In this document: positions 27,866 through 35,928 of the stretch, in pieces
Numbering within the stretch: position 1 is the stretch's first letter
Layout: every line of letters begins with the position of its first letter
Assembly: GCF_000429325.1 (NCBI RefSeq)
Contig: NZ_AUBQ01000004.1
Location: 1-64,000, forward strand
Direction of reading: 5' to 3'
DNA length: 64,000 nucleotides
Source of the DNA: Fundidesulfovibrio putealis DSM 16056
GTDB taxonomy: Bacteria; Desulfobacterota; Desulfovibrionia; Desulfovibrionales; Desulfovibrionaceae
The notes under the pieces: generated by a model
Told to the model about the DNA's origin: nothing
Seen by the model: only the letters and a program-made list of their open reading frames with translations
Databases searched by the model: none
Position numbers and translations under genes: made by a program

Positions 27866-28043
27866 GGCCGTCACCCCCTTCGTCGAAGAGCATGGCGTCC
27901 AGGTCGTCCAGGGTGACCGCCTGTTCCTGGAACGCGCCCATGAATTCCGCCACTTCGGGATCGACCGGGATGCCGAGGTTCGGAGTTTCGGAGGCTTGAA
28001 CATCCACCGCCCGGGCGGCCGCCGTCAGATACTCTTTTTCCAT
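27855..28043 (-). CDS. Small acidic protein of unknown function
   Basis: A 62-residue protein with AGGAGAAG ahead of ATG 28043 and an 11-base overlap into the ArdC-like gene. The sequence is acidic toward the end (TLDDLDAMLFDEGGDGHG) with no membrane or DNA-binding pattern. It is flanked by traF 10 bases downstream of its own start region on the other side, so it belongs to the train and may serve translational coupling to the ArdC-like gene. Confidence 0.65.
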   Translation of the reverse strand: MEKEYLTAAARAVDVQASETPNLGIPVDPEVAEFMGAFQEQAVTLDDLDAMLFDEGGDGHGR

Positions 28044-28053
28044 GATACTTCTC

Positions 28054-28578
28054 CTAAGGGGTGAAAATACGGATAGACCTGACCCTCTTGAGCGAGGCCA
28101 GGGGAACCAGGCCGAAATACCGGCCGTCGAAAGACCCGGGGTGCTCCCCGGAGAGCACGAGGGCCATGCCCTCGGAGATCGTGCCCGCAGCCAGGAGAGA
28201 CTCGGGCATGGGGCGTGCGTGGCTGTCCGCCACGGCTATTCTGGTGCCTGGCTGCAACCGCCCGTTTATCCGGATGCCGTCCGGATCGATCTCCAGGATG
28301 TCGCCGGGAAGCCCGGCCACGACCTTGAGCAGGGGCTGGAGGCCATCCGGGCAGGAACCCGGGCGCAGATAATCCCGGTCCCGGGCAAGCGTGGCGAAGG
28401 GCTCCACGTCAAGACACAGGCTAACCAGATCGCCGTGCTGGAACGACGCCGTGCCGACGATGAGCTGATAGATGCCCCTGGGCATGGAGGCCGTCGCGTT
28501 GAAGCGGAAGCCCTCCAGGAAGAGGAGCGCCGCGATCGACAGCATCAGGACCACGAACAGCCCCACGAGTTTCTTCAT
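28054..28578 (-). CDS. traF: Conjugal transfer signal-peptidase-like protease TraF
   Basis: A 174-residue S26-type protease. It has an N-terminal membrane anchor (VGLFVVLMLSIAALLFLEGF), the serine motif SMPRGIYQL and the lysine motif LLKVVAGLPGD, then GPRDGxxLVLSGEHPGSFDGRYFG-like closing strands. In RP4, TraF processes and cyclises the TrbC pilin; trbC is present in this train. Start codon overlaps the traG stop as ATGA. Confidence 0.9.
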   Translation of the reverse strand: MKKLVGLFVVLMLSIAALLFLEGFRFNATASMPRGIYQLIVGTASFQHGDLVSLCLDVEPFATLARDRDYLRPGSCPDGLQPLLKVVAGLPGDILEIDPDGIRINGRLQPGTRIAVADSHARPMPESLLAAGTISEGMALVLSGEHPGSFDGRYFGLVPLASLKRVRSIRIFTP

Positions 28579-30551
28579 CCTGCCTTCTCCTGCTGTTTCA
28601 GATAGTCGGCGTAGGTTTTCCCTGCTGGCGGCGGCATTTTCTCCGGATGTGGCCCGTGTGAAGGGGATTCAGCGGGATCAAGGGGCGCGGTCCTGGCCCG
28701 TTCGGAAAACACGGGGTCCAGGAAGTAGAGAATCTGCCGTCCGTAGATGGGCGAGCGCCCGGCCACGAAGATCAGCATGTCGCCGGGCTTCGTCGCCTTT
28801 TCCCCCTCCTTCTGGAGTCCGGGAAGGCGCATGCACTCGTCAGGGGTCAACAACGCCCGCGCAGTTTCCGAGATGCTCACCGAGGCGTTTTTGAGGTGGC
28901 CGCTGCGAGCCCCGGACACGGAAGTCTTCTGGGTCAGGACGGTAGTCTTGCCCGTCATCTCCGAGAGTTCCTTGGCCGTTTCCAGGGTGTTCGGCGCGTA
29001 GGCGATCCGGATGTGGCAGTTGCCCTTGATGCCGTTCTCTTTGCCGTAGGTGTCGTTGAGCTGCTCGACGTTCTGGATCACGAGCAGGTAACTGATGCCG
29101 TACCCGGCCGCGTAGGCGATGGACCGGTTGACGATGTCCATCTTGCCGATGGACGTGAACTCATCCAGGAGCATCAGCAGGCGGCGGGGAGGCTTGGCCT
29201 GGACGCCGTTCTCGAACTCCATGCGTTCGCAGATTCGGGAGATGATAAGGTTTAGGATGAGCCGGATCAGTGGCCGGACGCGGTTGATGTCCGCCGGGCT
29301 CACGACCAGGTACAGGCTGGCCGGGACGGGTAGGTGCATGAGGTCCTGAACGCGGAAGTCGGACCGGGCCGTGTTCATGGCCACCACGGGATCACGGTAG
29401 AGGGCCAGGTTGACCAGGGCGGAGCTGACGACGCCGGAACTTTCGTTGGGAGCCTTGTTCAGCATCTCCCGGGCCGAGCTGGCGATGAAGTTGTGGATGT
29501 GGTCGCCGCCGGTAGTGCCGTTGGGGAAGCTTTTCGTCACGTACTCCGCATGGGGCGTTTCGAGCATCTCCTGGAAGAGCTTGTCGATGGTCTTTTTGGC
29601 GTCGGCCAGCATGTTTCCGAGATCGTTCAGCGTGGCCGTGCGCTTCTGCGTGAAGCGGATCATCACAAGGCAATGCATGAGCACTCCCGCGATGAAGGCA
29701 AACGCAGCCTTGCTCCAATGGTCCTGGAGGCCTTTGCCCTCCGGGTCCACGATCATGGTAGCGATATTCTGGACATCCGGGATGGCCGAAAGGGAGTCCA
29801 GCCGGACTTCCTCCAGCGGGTTGAAGCAGGCCGACTTGCCGCTGGCGTCGGAGGGATCGAACCGGAATACCTTATGCCCTTGCGAGAACCGCCACCCGGA
29901 CGTGAGAGCCCAGTTTTCTCCCTTGATGTCGAGCACCACCACGGATTCGGGATAGGACAACAGGGTGGGCAGGATGATGCCCACGCCCTTGCCCGACCTG
30001 GTGGGCGCATAGAGCAGCATGTGTTCCGGCCCGTCGTGGCGCAGGTACCGGTGGACCTCCAGGGGCTGACTCCGGAAATTCCTCAGGAACGCCCGAAGGC
30101 CTTCGTGGCGCTGGACCCATCCGCCGACGTAGACCCCCTTGCCCCGCAAGAGGCCCATCCGCTTGATGTCCTTTCCGGAGGCCCATCGCGCTGAACCGTG
30201 CAGGTCACTGTGCCCTTTGGGCTTGCGCGCCCTCAGGAGGGCGAAACCCAAGATGAGCATCTGAGGAGCGACGAACAGCATCTGGCCGTGGAACACCGAC
30301 TGGCGAACGGCCTCGTGCTGGTTTCCCAGGGAATGCCACTCAAAGATCTTCCAGGGTGCGTACCAGGCCACGCCGCCCAGGACAGCCAAGGGCTGCCCCA
30401 GGGCTTGCTGGTAGCCGAAATAGGCCGCAACCTGCTGGGTGGCCAGGATCATCGACCCCAGTGCCAGGAGCAGGCTGAACACTAAGTATCCCCACCGGAA
30501 AGCGTCTCTTGTGCTGCCTGACCCTCCAAGGCCGTACTGTTGTTTCTTCAC
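28575..30551 (-). CDS. traG: Type IV coupling protein TraG/VirD4
   Basis: A 658-residue coupling ATPase. Two or three N-terminal membrane segments (WGYLVFSLLLALGSMILA; LFVAPQMLILGFALL) precede the P-loop domain: HMLLYAPTRSGKGVGIILPTLL (Walker A), SVVVLDIKGENWALTSGWR, LLMLLDEFTSIG (Walker B) and LLVIQNVEQL. It recruits relaxosome substrates to the secretion channel. GTG 30551 has AGGAAG upstream; a GTG at 30575 lacks one. No relaxase gene lies beside it, unlike RP4 where traI is near. Confidence 0.95.
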   Translation of the reverse strand: MKKQQYGLGGSGSTRDAFRWGYLVFSLLLALGSMILATQQVAAYFGYQQALGQPLAVLGGVAWYAPWKIFEWHSLGNQHEAVRQSVFHGQMLFVAPQMLILGFALLRARKPKGHSDLHGSARWASGKDIKRMGLLRGKGVYVGGWVQRHEGLRAFLRNFRSQPLEVHRYLRHDGPEHMLLYAPTRSGKGVGIILPTLLSYPESVVVLDIKGENWALTSGWRFSQGHKVFRFDPSDASGKSACFNPLEEVRLDSLSAIPDVQNIATMIVDPEGKGLQDHWSKAAFAFIAGVLMHCLVMIRFTQKRTATLNDLGNMLADAKKTIDKLFQEMLETPHAEYVTKSFPNGTTGGDHIHNFIASSAREMLNKAPNESSGVVSSALVNLALYRDPVVAMNTARSDFRVQDLMHLPVPASLYLVVSPADINRVRPLIRLILNLIISRICERMEFENGVQAKPPRRLLMLLDEFTSIGKMDIVNRSIAYAAGYGISYLLVIQNVEQLNDTYGKENGIKGNCHIRIAYAPNTLETAKELSEMTGKTTVLTQKTSVSGARSGHLKNASVSISETARALLTPDECMRLPGLQKEGEKATKPGDMLIFVAGRSPIYGRQILYFLDPVFSERARTAPLDPAESPSHGPHPEKMPPPAGKTYADYLKQQEKAG

Positions 30552-30606
30552 GACATCTTCCTTTCGACTCAACACGATTTCTTGCTTTCGTTCTTTCCAC
30601 TCTTCT

Positions 30607-31818
30607 TTACAGATCCCGATAGGGCTCCGTGAAAACCAGGTCTTTGGTGACCACGACGTTGAAGCGATAGCCCGGCCGGATTTCGAGCGTGGGATTGACG
30701 TTCATGCCTTTGGAGAGCACCTGCGCGGTCGTCTGCCCGAGCTGGGTGGCCAGAGCGGACGTCATCTGCTGCTGAAAGGAGGGGGAGGCGTTCCCCGTGA
30801 GCCCGCTGGCGCTGGTGGTTGGCGTAACGGTGTCCACTGCCCAGGCGGTTCCGCCCGTGATGAGCGACATGAGCAGGGCCGTGCCGAAGATGCGGAAGTA
30901 GTGGTTGTTCGCCTGGTCCTCGAAACCGCCGAATCCCGCCGAGTCCGTGCCGGGCATGGATCCCAGCGTGATGGCAGACCCGTCCGGGAAGATGATCCGG
31001 TTCCAGGCCACCAGCACGCGGGACTGACCGTAGACGATCCTGGAATCGTAGACGCCGTAGAGCTTCGAGCCCTGGGGGATGAGCAGGTGGCGGCCATCGG
31101 CCGTGTCGAAGACGTTCTGGGACACCTGGGCGATGATCTGCCCGGGGAGGTCCGAGCTGATGCCCCCGACCATCACAGCCGGGATGACCGAGCCGGTCTT
31201 GACCTCGAAGGGCTGCCCGGCCATGCGCACGCTCGAAGCCTGCCACTGCCGGTCCGAGGCCTTGGAGCGTTCGAGAAATGCCTCCTTGTCCTTGTCGGAG
31301 GCTGGGTTGTAATCGCCCTCGCGGGTCAGGGCCGCAGAGAGGCGATCCGACTGGGGGGCTCCACGGGAATCCCGGGCCTCGCCTTCCTTTGCGCCCGCTT
31401 GGCTTACGACCGCCTTGGCTCCCGCATCGTCCTTGCCCTTGTGGATGACCATGGGCGACGCCAGGGCCGTCATGGCGGCCTGGTGCTTCTGGCGGCGCAG
31501 TTCTTCACGTTCCCGCCTGAGTTCCGGAGGTTCATTGCTCGTGACAACAACGATGGGCGGAATCTCCGGGGACTCCTTCTTCGACGCGGGGAGAGGCGGT
31601 AGCGGCGTGGCCAGGCCCATGCCTCCCTCGCTCACCAGGGGCTTGTCGTCGCGCAGGATCACTTGCGGCTTGGCTTTCTCCTCCTTGCCGCTAGACCGGG
31701 ACCAGTGGATCGAATAGGCCACGACCGAGAGAGCTACGACAACAACGGCGATCACCGCATAGGCTGGCCATTTCCGCAGCGTCACGGGCTGGATGAATTC
31801 ATTGGGATCGTTGGCCAT
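30607..31818 (-). CDS. trbI: Type IV secretion scaffold TrbI/VirB10
   Basis: A 403-residue bitopic protein: short cytoplasmic N terminus (MANDPNEFIQP), membrane helix YAVIAVVVVALSVVAYSI, a long charged/proline-rich periplasmic linker, and the TrbI beta-barrel domain from about 195 with TGSVIPAVMVGGISSDLPG, LLIPQGSKLYGVYDS, RVLVAWNRIIFPDGSAI and the antenna region, ending in RPGYRFNVVVTKDLVF. It spans both membranes in the outer core complex. It is separated from trbG/H by ten pilus genes, which is unusual. The start follows the pilV stop by 7 bases. Confidence 0.95.
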   Translation of the reverse strand: MANDPNEFIQPVTLRKWPAYAVIAVVVVALSVVAYSIHWSRSSGKEEKAKPQVILRDDKPLVSEGGMGLATPLPPLPASKKESPEIPPIVVVTSNEPPELRREREELRRQKHQAAMTALASPMVIHKGKDDAGAKAVVSQAGAKEGEARDSRGAPQSDRLSAALTREGDYNPASDKDKEAFLERSKASDRQWQASSVRMAGQPFEVKTGSVIPAVMVGGISSDLPGQIIAQVSQNVFDTADGRHLLIPQGSKLYGVYDSRIVYGQSRVLVAWNRIIFPDGSAITLGSMPGTDSAGFGGFEDQANNHYFRIFGTALLMSLITGGTAWAVDTVTPTTSASGLTGNASPSFQQQMTSALATQLGQTTAQVLSKGMNVNPTLEIRPGYRFNVVVTKDLVFTEPYRDL

Positions 31819-31825
31819 GCTCACC

Positions 31826-32935
31826 TCATTCTTTGGCGCACGTGGTGCACACGATGATTCGGGCGTAATCCGACGCAGGATTGACCCAGCTCAGGTTGTC
31901 GTCAGTAGTCAGGATGCGCAGATTCACGCGCCACTGCGTCGTGCTGACGCTTGTGGCCCAGGCCTGGAACGCCGTGAGCGGGGGAGCCTCGGCACCTGCG
32001 GACACGATGGAAGGAGCCACGAAGATTTCCGGAACCGTGCTGGTCCCGGGAGGGCAAACGGGCTTCGTGACGAGATCGCCATCCTTTGCCAGGGTGGCGC
32101 TCTTGAACAGCGTGCTGTTGCCCGTATCAGCCAGGACTTCCATTTTCCCGTTGCGACAGATGTACAGGCCCTGGTTCACATCCAGGAAAACCAGGCCCTC
32201 CGTGTCCGCATCGCAGGTTTCCGTGCCCAGCGCCCGGGCGGTGAACTGCACCTCCTGGACGTTCCGGATGGCGTGGTCCGTCATGTCCAGTTCCGTCTGC
32301 ATGGCGTTGAGTTCCGCGTGCCCTGGCACGGACACCCGGTAGAGGAAATCCTGGCCGAGGCTGGTGGAATCGAACGTGGAGAGCCCCCCGAGGTGGCCAG
32401 CCCCCGGGGATGCGATCCCCAGGCTGGCCAGGTCGATGCTCCACCCTCCGAATGCGCCACGAAGCGTCCCGGCAGCCTGCCCGGGAACGTCGCCCGTGGG
32501 GATGAACGCTCCGGAGCCGCCCGCCATAGAGGCTGCCGAAGGCACGACGGCCGTGCCGAACTTTGGCCGCGCGGTTTCGTGGCCACGCCCGCCTGTGGTC
32601 AGCACCACGGCCTGGATTGTGTTGATGGTCGGCTGCCGGAAGTGGATTTGGTAGGTCTGCCCCCAGACGTTGTGCCCCTGGAATCCGGCCGGGAGAAACT
32701 CTTCCGTGACGAGCGGGCCGGTGGTGATGACAGGGCCGCTTGAAGCCGAGGTCTGGCCCAGCAAGGTCGTCTGGTGCTTGCGCACGTAGGCGGCGGCCGC
32801 CCGGCTCACCTGCATGAGCTGATCCGCCGCCTGGCGCTTCTCCATCTCCTCGGAACCCATCATCCAGAGGTTGGCCAGGGACGGCAGCAGGATGAACAGC
32901 ACGACGATCCCGCCGATTACTTCGATCAGTTTCAT
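31826..32935 (-). CDS. pilV: PilV-type minor pilin / pilus tip adhesin
   Basis: A 369-residue protein beginning MKLIEVIGGIVVLFILLPSLANLW, a pilin hydrophobic helix with glutamate at position 5, followed by a mature region resembling R64 PilV (QAADQLMQVSRAAAAYVRKHQ, VVLTTGGRG, DLASLG near 190, IRNVQEVQF). The C-terminal part (residues about 235-369) contains CDADTEGLVF, NQGLYICRNGKMEVL and several cysteines, as in receptor-binding tips. No shufflon repeats and no Rci recombinase are nearby, so the tip is fixed. The frame is TGATG-coupled to pilM. There is no leader peptide before the helix. Confidence 0.82.
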   Translation of the reverse strand: MKLIEVIGGIVVLFILLPSLANLWMMGSEEMEKRQAADQLMQVSRAAAAYVRKHQTTLLGQTSASSGPVITTGPLVTEEFLPAGFQGHNVWGQTYQIHFRQPTINTIQAVVLTTGGRGHETARPKFGTAVVPSAASMAGGSGAFIPTGDVPGQAAGTLRGAFGGWSIDLASLGIASPGAGHLGGLSTFDSTSLGQDFLYRVSVPGHAELNAMQTELDMTDHAIRNVQEVQFTARALGTETCDADTEGLVFLDVNQGLYICRNGKMEVLADTGNSTLFKSATLAKDGDLVTKPVCPPGTSTVPEIFVAPSIVSAGAEAPPLTAFQAWATSVSTTQWRVNLRILTTDDNLSWVNPASDYARIIVCTTCAKE

Positions 32936-33363
32936 CACTCGATCCCCACCACACTGACGAGGGACCCGTCAGGAACGAAGGACGGCACGGGAGTCGTGCC
33001 CCCGTGCCCGGGTTCGAGCTTGCCACCGTCGGCGCGCCCCACGGCTTGGCTGCCCCAGAAGAGGTCACGAGTCGCCTCGATCTCCTCGGAGGAGGCAGGC
33101 CCCCAGACGTAGAGGCACCCGGCATCGATCCGGGCCTGCCAGGAGCGCAGCAGGGCGAACCCGGCAGGGAGGTTCAGGGATGCGGCGTCGATGCTGCCGG
33201 ACGACTTATTGCCGTTGAACACGTGGAGATAGACCGCGTTGCGGTAGGCGGCGTAGTTCACTGCGATGGCCCGAGCCCGCTGCGTGTCCACGGGCTCCAT
33301 CGGGACGAAGCGGATCATCGCCATGACGCCCAGTAGGAATGTGAGAACGACAAAGGCTTTCAT
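32935..33363 (-). CDS. pilM: PilM-like thin-pilus accessory protein
   Basis: A 142-residue protein with one N-terminal membrane anchor (MKAFVVLTFLLGVMAMIRF) and a small periplasmic domain (AIAVNYAAYRNAVYLHVFNG, LPAGFALLRSWQARID, CLYVWGPASSEEI). The size and pattern fit PilM of the R64-type pilus, whose exact role is unclear. ATG 33363 overlaps the preceding ATPase stop as ATGA. It sits between that ATPase and pilV. Confidence 0.75.
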   Translation of the reverse strand: MKAFVVLTFLLGVMAMIRFVPMEPVDTQRARAIAVNYAAYRNAVYLHVFNGNKSSGSIDAASLNLPAGFALLRSWQARIDAGCLYVWGPASSEEIEATRDLFWGSQAVGRADGGKLEPGHGGTTPVPSFVPDGSLVSVVGIE

Positions 33364-34385
33364 AGAACCTTCAACCCGTTGTCCTTGATCAGGTTCCTGA
33401 GCTGGCGCATGTCGTCGTTGAGCGGATGGAGCTGGTTTTCCCGCAATTTCGCCCGGATGCCTTTCGTTCGCGTGAGGCTGTCCGTGGGCTGCCCATCGTA
33501 GGGAAAGGGGAGCAGGAGGCATTGCGGCACCTTGTGCAACCGCTCCTCGCATTCGAGGTCCTGCAGGATGATCGCCAGCAGGCTGTTGGCTAGGTTTTCA
33601 CAGGCGTTGGCCCGGTCGATCTCCTGAGCCCAGTTGATGAGGCGCTCCAGGGCGGCCAGGACATCAAACCCGTGGATGGTGGCCACCACGAGCTGCTGCC
33701 GGGAGCCCAGGGCCACCCGGAGCGATTCGATGGCCGCGTATTTGGTATGAATCTCCCCGATGAAGATTACGTTCGGGCTGGCGTAGAGGTGCGCTCGCTC
33801 GATGTGCGCGGCCAGCTGGTGCTCGCCGTGGATTTCCGTCTGGAAGCAGTGGCCGTGTTCCCCCCAGCTTCCGCCCAGGGGCAGCTCCGCCGGATTCTCG
33901 AAGGTCACCCCGTGGCCGCCAAACCGCCTCAGCCTGGCGGCTACCAGGGCGCTGGCAGTGGTGGTCTTGCCGCTGGCTTGGGCACCGGCCACCAGCACCA
34001 GCCCGTGGCGCTGATTGGGCATCAGCAGCCACTCGCAGAGGAAGGGAGGCAGCCCGAGCGAGTCCAGGTCAGGCACCGTGCCGGGCAGGCGGCGCAGGAA
34101 CCAGGTTCGCCCGCCGTCCACATCCTGGAAGTCCGCAACGCGGTAGTGAACGCCGCCGTGCTGGAAGCGGATCGTGGACCTGCCGACCCGCAGACCGGTA
34201 GCTGGGTCCAGTTCGCGCATGGACAAAAAGGCGTCCATGAGCCGCTTGGGGAGATCGAGAATCTCCCCTTCGAAGTCCTCAGGCAACGCCACCAGCTGTT
34301 GCCCGCTGCCCGGGCACCCCTTGAGCCGCGCGCTGCCGTCCGGAAGAAGGAGGAGGTCCGAAAACACCAGGTCCCCCAACTGCAT
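33360..34385 (-). CDS. Second pilus-type ATPase (PilT/PilU-like)
   Basis: A 341-residue secretion ATPase. The core has GLVLVAGAQASGKTTTASALV (Walker A), IFIGEIHTKYAAIESLRVAL (Walker B region with glutamate) and VVATIHGFDVLAALERLI. The N-terminal domain is short. It resembles PilT-type retraction ATPases more than assembly ATPases, and adds to the PilQ ATPase of the same cluster; R64's thin pilus has only PilQ. A retraction function is inferred. ATG 34385 has GAGGTAG ahead of it. Confidence 0.8.
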   Translation of the reverse strand: MQLGDLVFSDLLLLPDGSARLKGCPGSGQQLVALPEDFEGEILDLPKRLMDAFLSMRELDPATGLRVGRSTIRFQHGGVHYRVADFQDVDGGRTWFLRRLPGTVPDLDSLGLPPFLCEWLLMPNQRHGLVLVAGAQASGKTTTASALVAARLRRFGGHGVTFENPAELPLGGSWGEHGHCFQTEIHGEHQLAAHIERAHLYASPNVIFIGEIHTKYAAIESLRVALGSRQQLVVATIHGFDVLAALERLINWAQEIDRANACENLANSLLAIILQDLECEERLHKVPQCLLLPFPYDGQPTDSLTRTKGIRAKLRENQLHPLNDDMRQLRNLIKDNGLKVL

Positions 34386-34387
34386 GG

Positions 34388-34861
34388 CTACCTCGCGGTA
34401 AAGGTGATGGTGTTGCTGGACGAGGAACAGGCGGTCACGATGTCGGCCACAGATCCGCCCGTCGTATCCGTGCCGTTGACGTTCACCGAGAGCCAGGCGT
34501 CGGTCTGGAACTTGGCCAGCTTGGTGCATTCGTCCTGCGGGATGGAGGTCAGCGTGATGGAGAACGCGCTGGAACCCGTCACTGGAGCCAGCGTGATGTC
34601 ACCGCCGAAGGAGTTCCGTATGGACGAGCCCTTGATGAACGGCTTGGGTACCAGCCCGGCCTGGAGCGCCAGTTCGTTGTCCAGGCCGGTGTAGTCCGAG
34701 CTGCCCGAGAACATCTGCTGAATCTGCATCCGCATGGTGATGAGGTTCTGTTCGGTCTCGCCCAGCTTCGAGTTCGAGAACGCCGCATTCAGGCCAAGAG
34801 CCGCACCGGCCAGGATGATGAGGCCCACGAGGATCGCACCGAGGGTTTCGAGAAGGGTCAT
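34388..34861 (-). CDS. pilS: PilS major pilin (type IVb)
   Basis: A 157-residue pilin. It starts MTLLETLGAILVGLIILAGAALGLNAAF: the pilin helix with glutamate 5 begins at the initiator methionine, so no leader peptide is visible. The body (QQMFSGSSDYTGLDNELALQAGLVP, RNSFGGDITLAPV, FSITLTSIPQDECTKLA) and the C-terminal cysteine in VTACSSSSN match PilS of R64-type thin pili with a C-C loop. GGAGG precedes the start, and the TAA of pilR overlaps its ATG. The open frame continues upstream but shows no G-1 site. Confidence 0.88.
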   Translation of the reverse strand: MTLLETLGAILVGLIILAGAALGLNAAFSNSKLGETEQNLITMRMQIQQMFSGSSDYTGLDNELALQAGLVPKPFIKGSSIRNSFGGDITLAPVTGSSAFSITLTSIPQDECTKLAKFQTDAWLSVNVNGTDTTGGSVADIVTACSSSSNTITFTAR

Positions 34862-35928
34862 TAGAAAGAGCCTCCGGAAGGAAGAAGTTGGGATTGGAGT
34901 GAACCGATGGCCGCCGCGATGAGACTCACAAGGCCGGTCAGGACGACGATGGCCAGGACGTTGAGAACCCGCGCCTGCTGCTTCACGAGTTCCACGCCAT
35001 CCTCCATCCATTCGGCGGCTAACTCGTGCATTTTCTTGTGGAAGCCAGGGAGCGAGGCGTAGACGCGCAGATCGTCCACCATCTCGGAGTCCGGGAATTC
35101 CATGCCGCAATCGTGCAGGGCCTCGCCGAAGTTCTTGCCTGTGCCCGTCTCCAGTGCGATGGCCATGATCCGTTCACGGAGGTAGGCCGTCACATGATCC
35201 GCGTTGAGCATGTTCTCCAAAATGTGCGTGAGCTGCATGCCCGAGCGCATGAGCGTGGCCACCGTGAACAGCCATACGCAGCCCACGGTGAGCCTGTAGA
35301 TGGACCAGGGCGGGAGCTTTTCGACGGACAACCGGAGCCTGCCGGTCCACAGAGGCAGGGTGAACAGCGCGGCCGCAAGGGAGCCGAGCAGGACCAGCAG
35401 GGTGGCCACCCCCAGGGGGGACGTCACGAATGAGGTCGCCCCGTAGAGAAGCGCCGCCACTCCCTGCCAGGCGGTCGGGTCCGAGAGCATGGCAAACTTC
35501 GGCATGACCATGATGGAGACGATGAGGAGCACCACCACGCACATGACCAGGAGGAAAGCCGGGTACGCCAGGGCGGAGGTCACGGCCCGGAGGATGGAGC
35601 GCCGGGCGGCCAGGAGGCTCGCCGCCAGCTCCAGGCCTTCCGGCAAATTCCCCGAGCGCTGGCCGGAGCTGATGAGCATGACCTCTTCCGGTGAGGCGAA
35701 CCCCGTCAGGCTTGCGCCCAGGTTGTGCCCCAGGCCCAGGTATTCGAGAACGCGGGAATAGACCGTGGCCGTGAACGAGCGTTTGAGCATGGCCCGGTGC
35801 TGCATCTGCCTGAGACTCTGATCCAGGTTGAGCCCATGGCGGGTCTGAGCCGCCAACTTTTTCCACGTGCGCATGCGCACGGCGGAATTGAAGCTCAACC
35901 GGCACAGCAGGCCGGTCAGGGGGCTCAT
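34861..35928 (-). CDS. pilR: PilR inner-membrane platform protein (GspF family)
   Basis: A 355-residue polytopic protein with the GspF/PilC duplicated domain: MISSGQRSGNLPEGLELAASLL in the first half, a hydrophobic segment ALAYPAFLLVMCVVVLLIVSIMVMPKF, ALFTLPLWTG and a second region ILENMLNADHVTAYLRERI, closing with VLNVLAIVVLTGLVSLIAAAIG. It anchors the assembly ATPase at the inner membrane. Start overlaps the pilQ stop (ATGA). Confidence 0.92.
   Translation of the reverse strand: MSPLTGLLCRLSFNSAVRMRTWKKLAAQTRHGLNLDQSLRQMQHRAMLKRSFTATVYSRVLEYLGLGHNLGASLTGFASPEEVMLISSGQRSGNLPEGLELAASLLAARRSILRAVTSALAYPAFLLVMCVVVLLIVSIMVMPKFAMLSDPTAWQGVAALLYGATSFVTSPLGVATLLVLLGSLAAALFTLPLWTGRLRLSVEKLPPWSIYRLTVGCVWLFTVATLMRSGMQLTHILENMLNADHVTAYLRERIMAIALETGTGKNFGEALHDCGMEFPDSEMVDDLRVYASLPGFHKKMHELAAEWMEDGVELVKQQARVLNVLAIVVLTGLVSLIAAAIGSLQSQLLPSGGSF

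Noticed and set aside
31826-32935. Possible shufflon at the pilV 3' end
   Set aside because: No inverted repeats of the sfx type, no alternative 3' segments and no Rci recombinase near; the only tyrosine recombinase is the island integrase.
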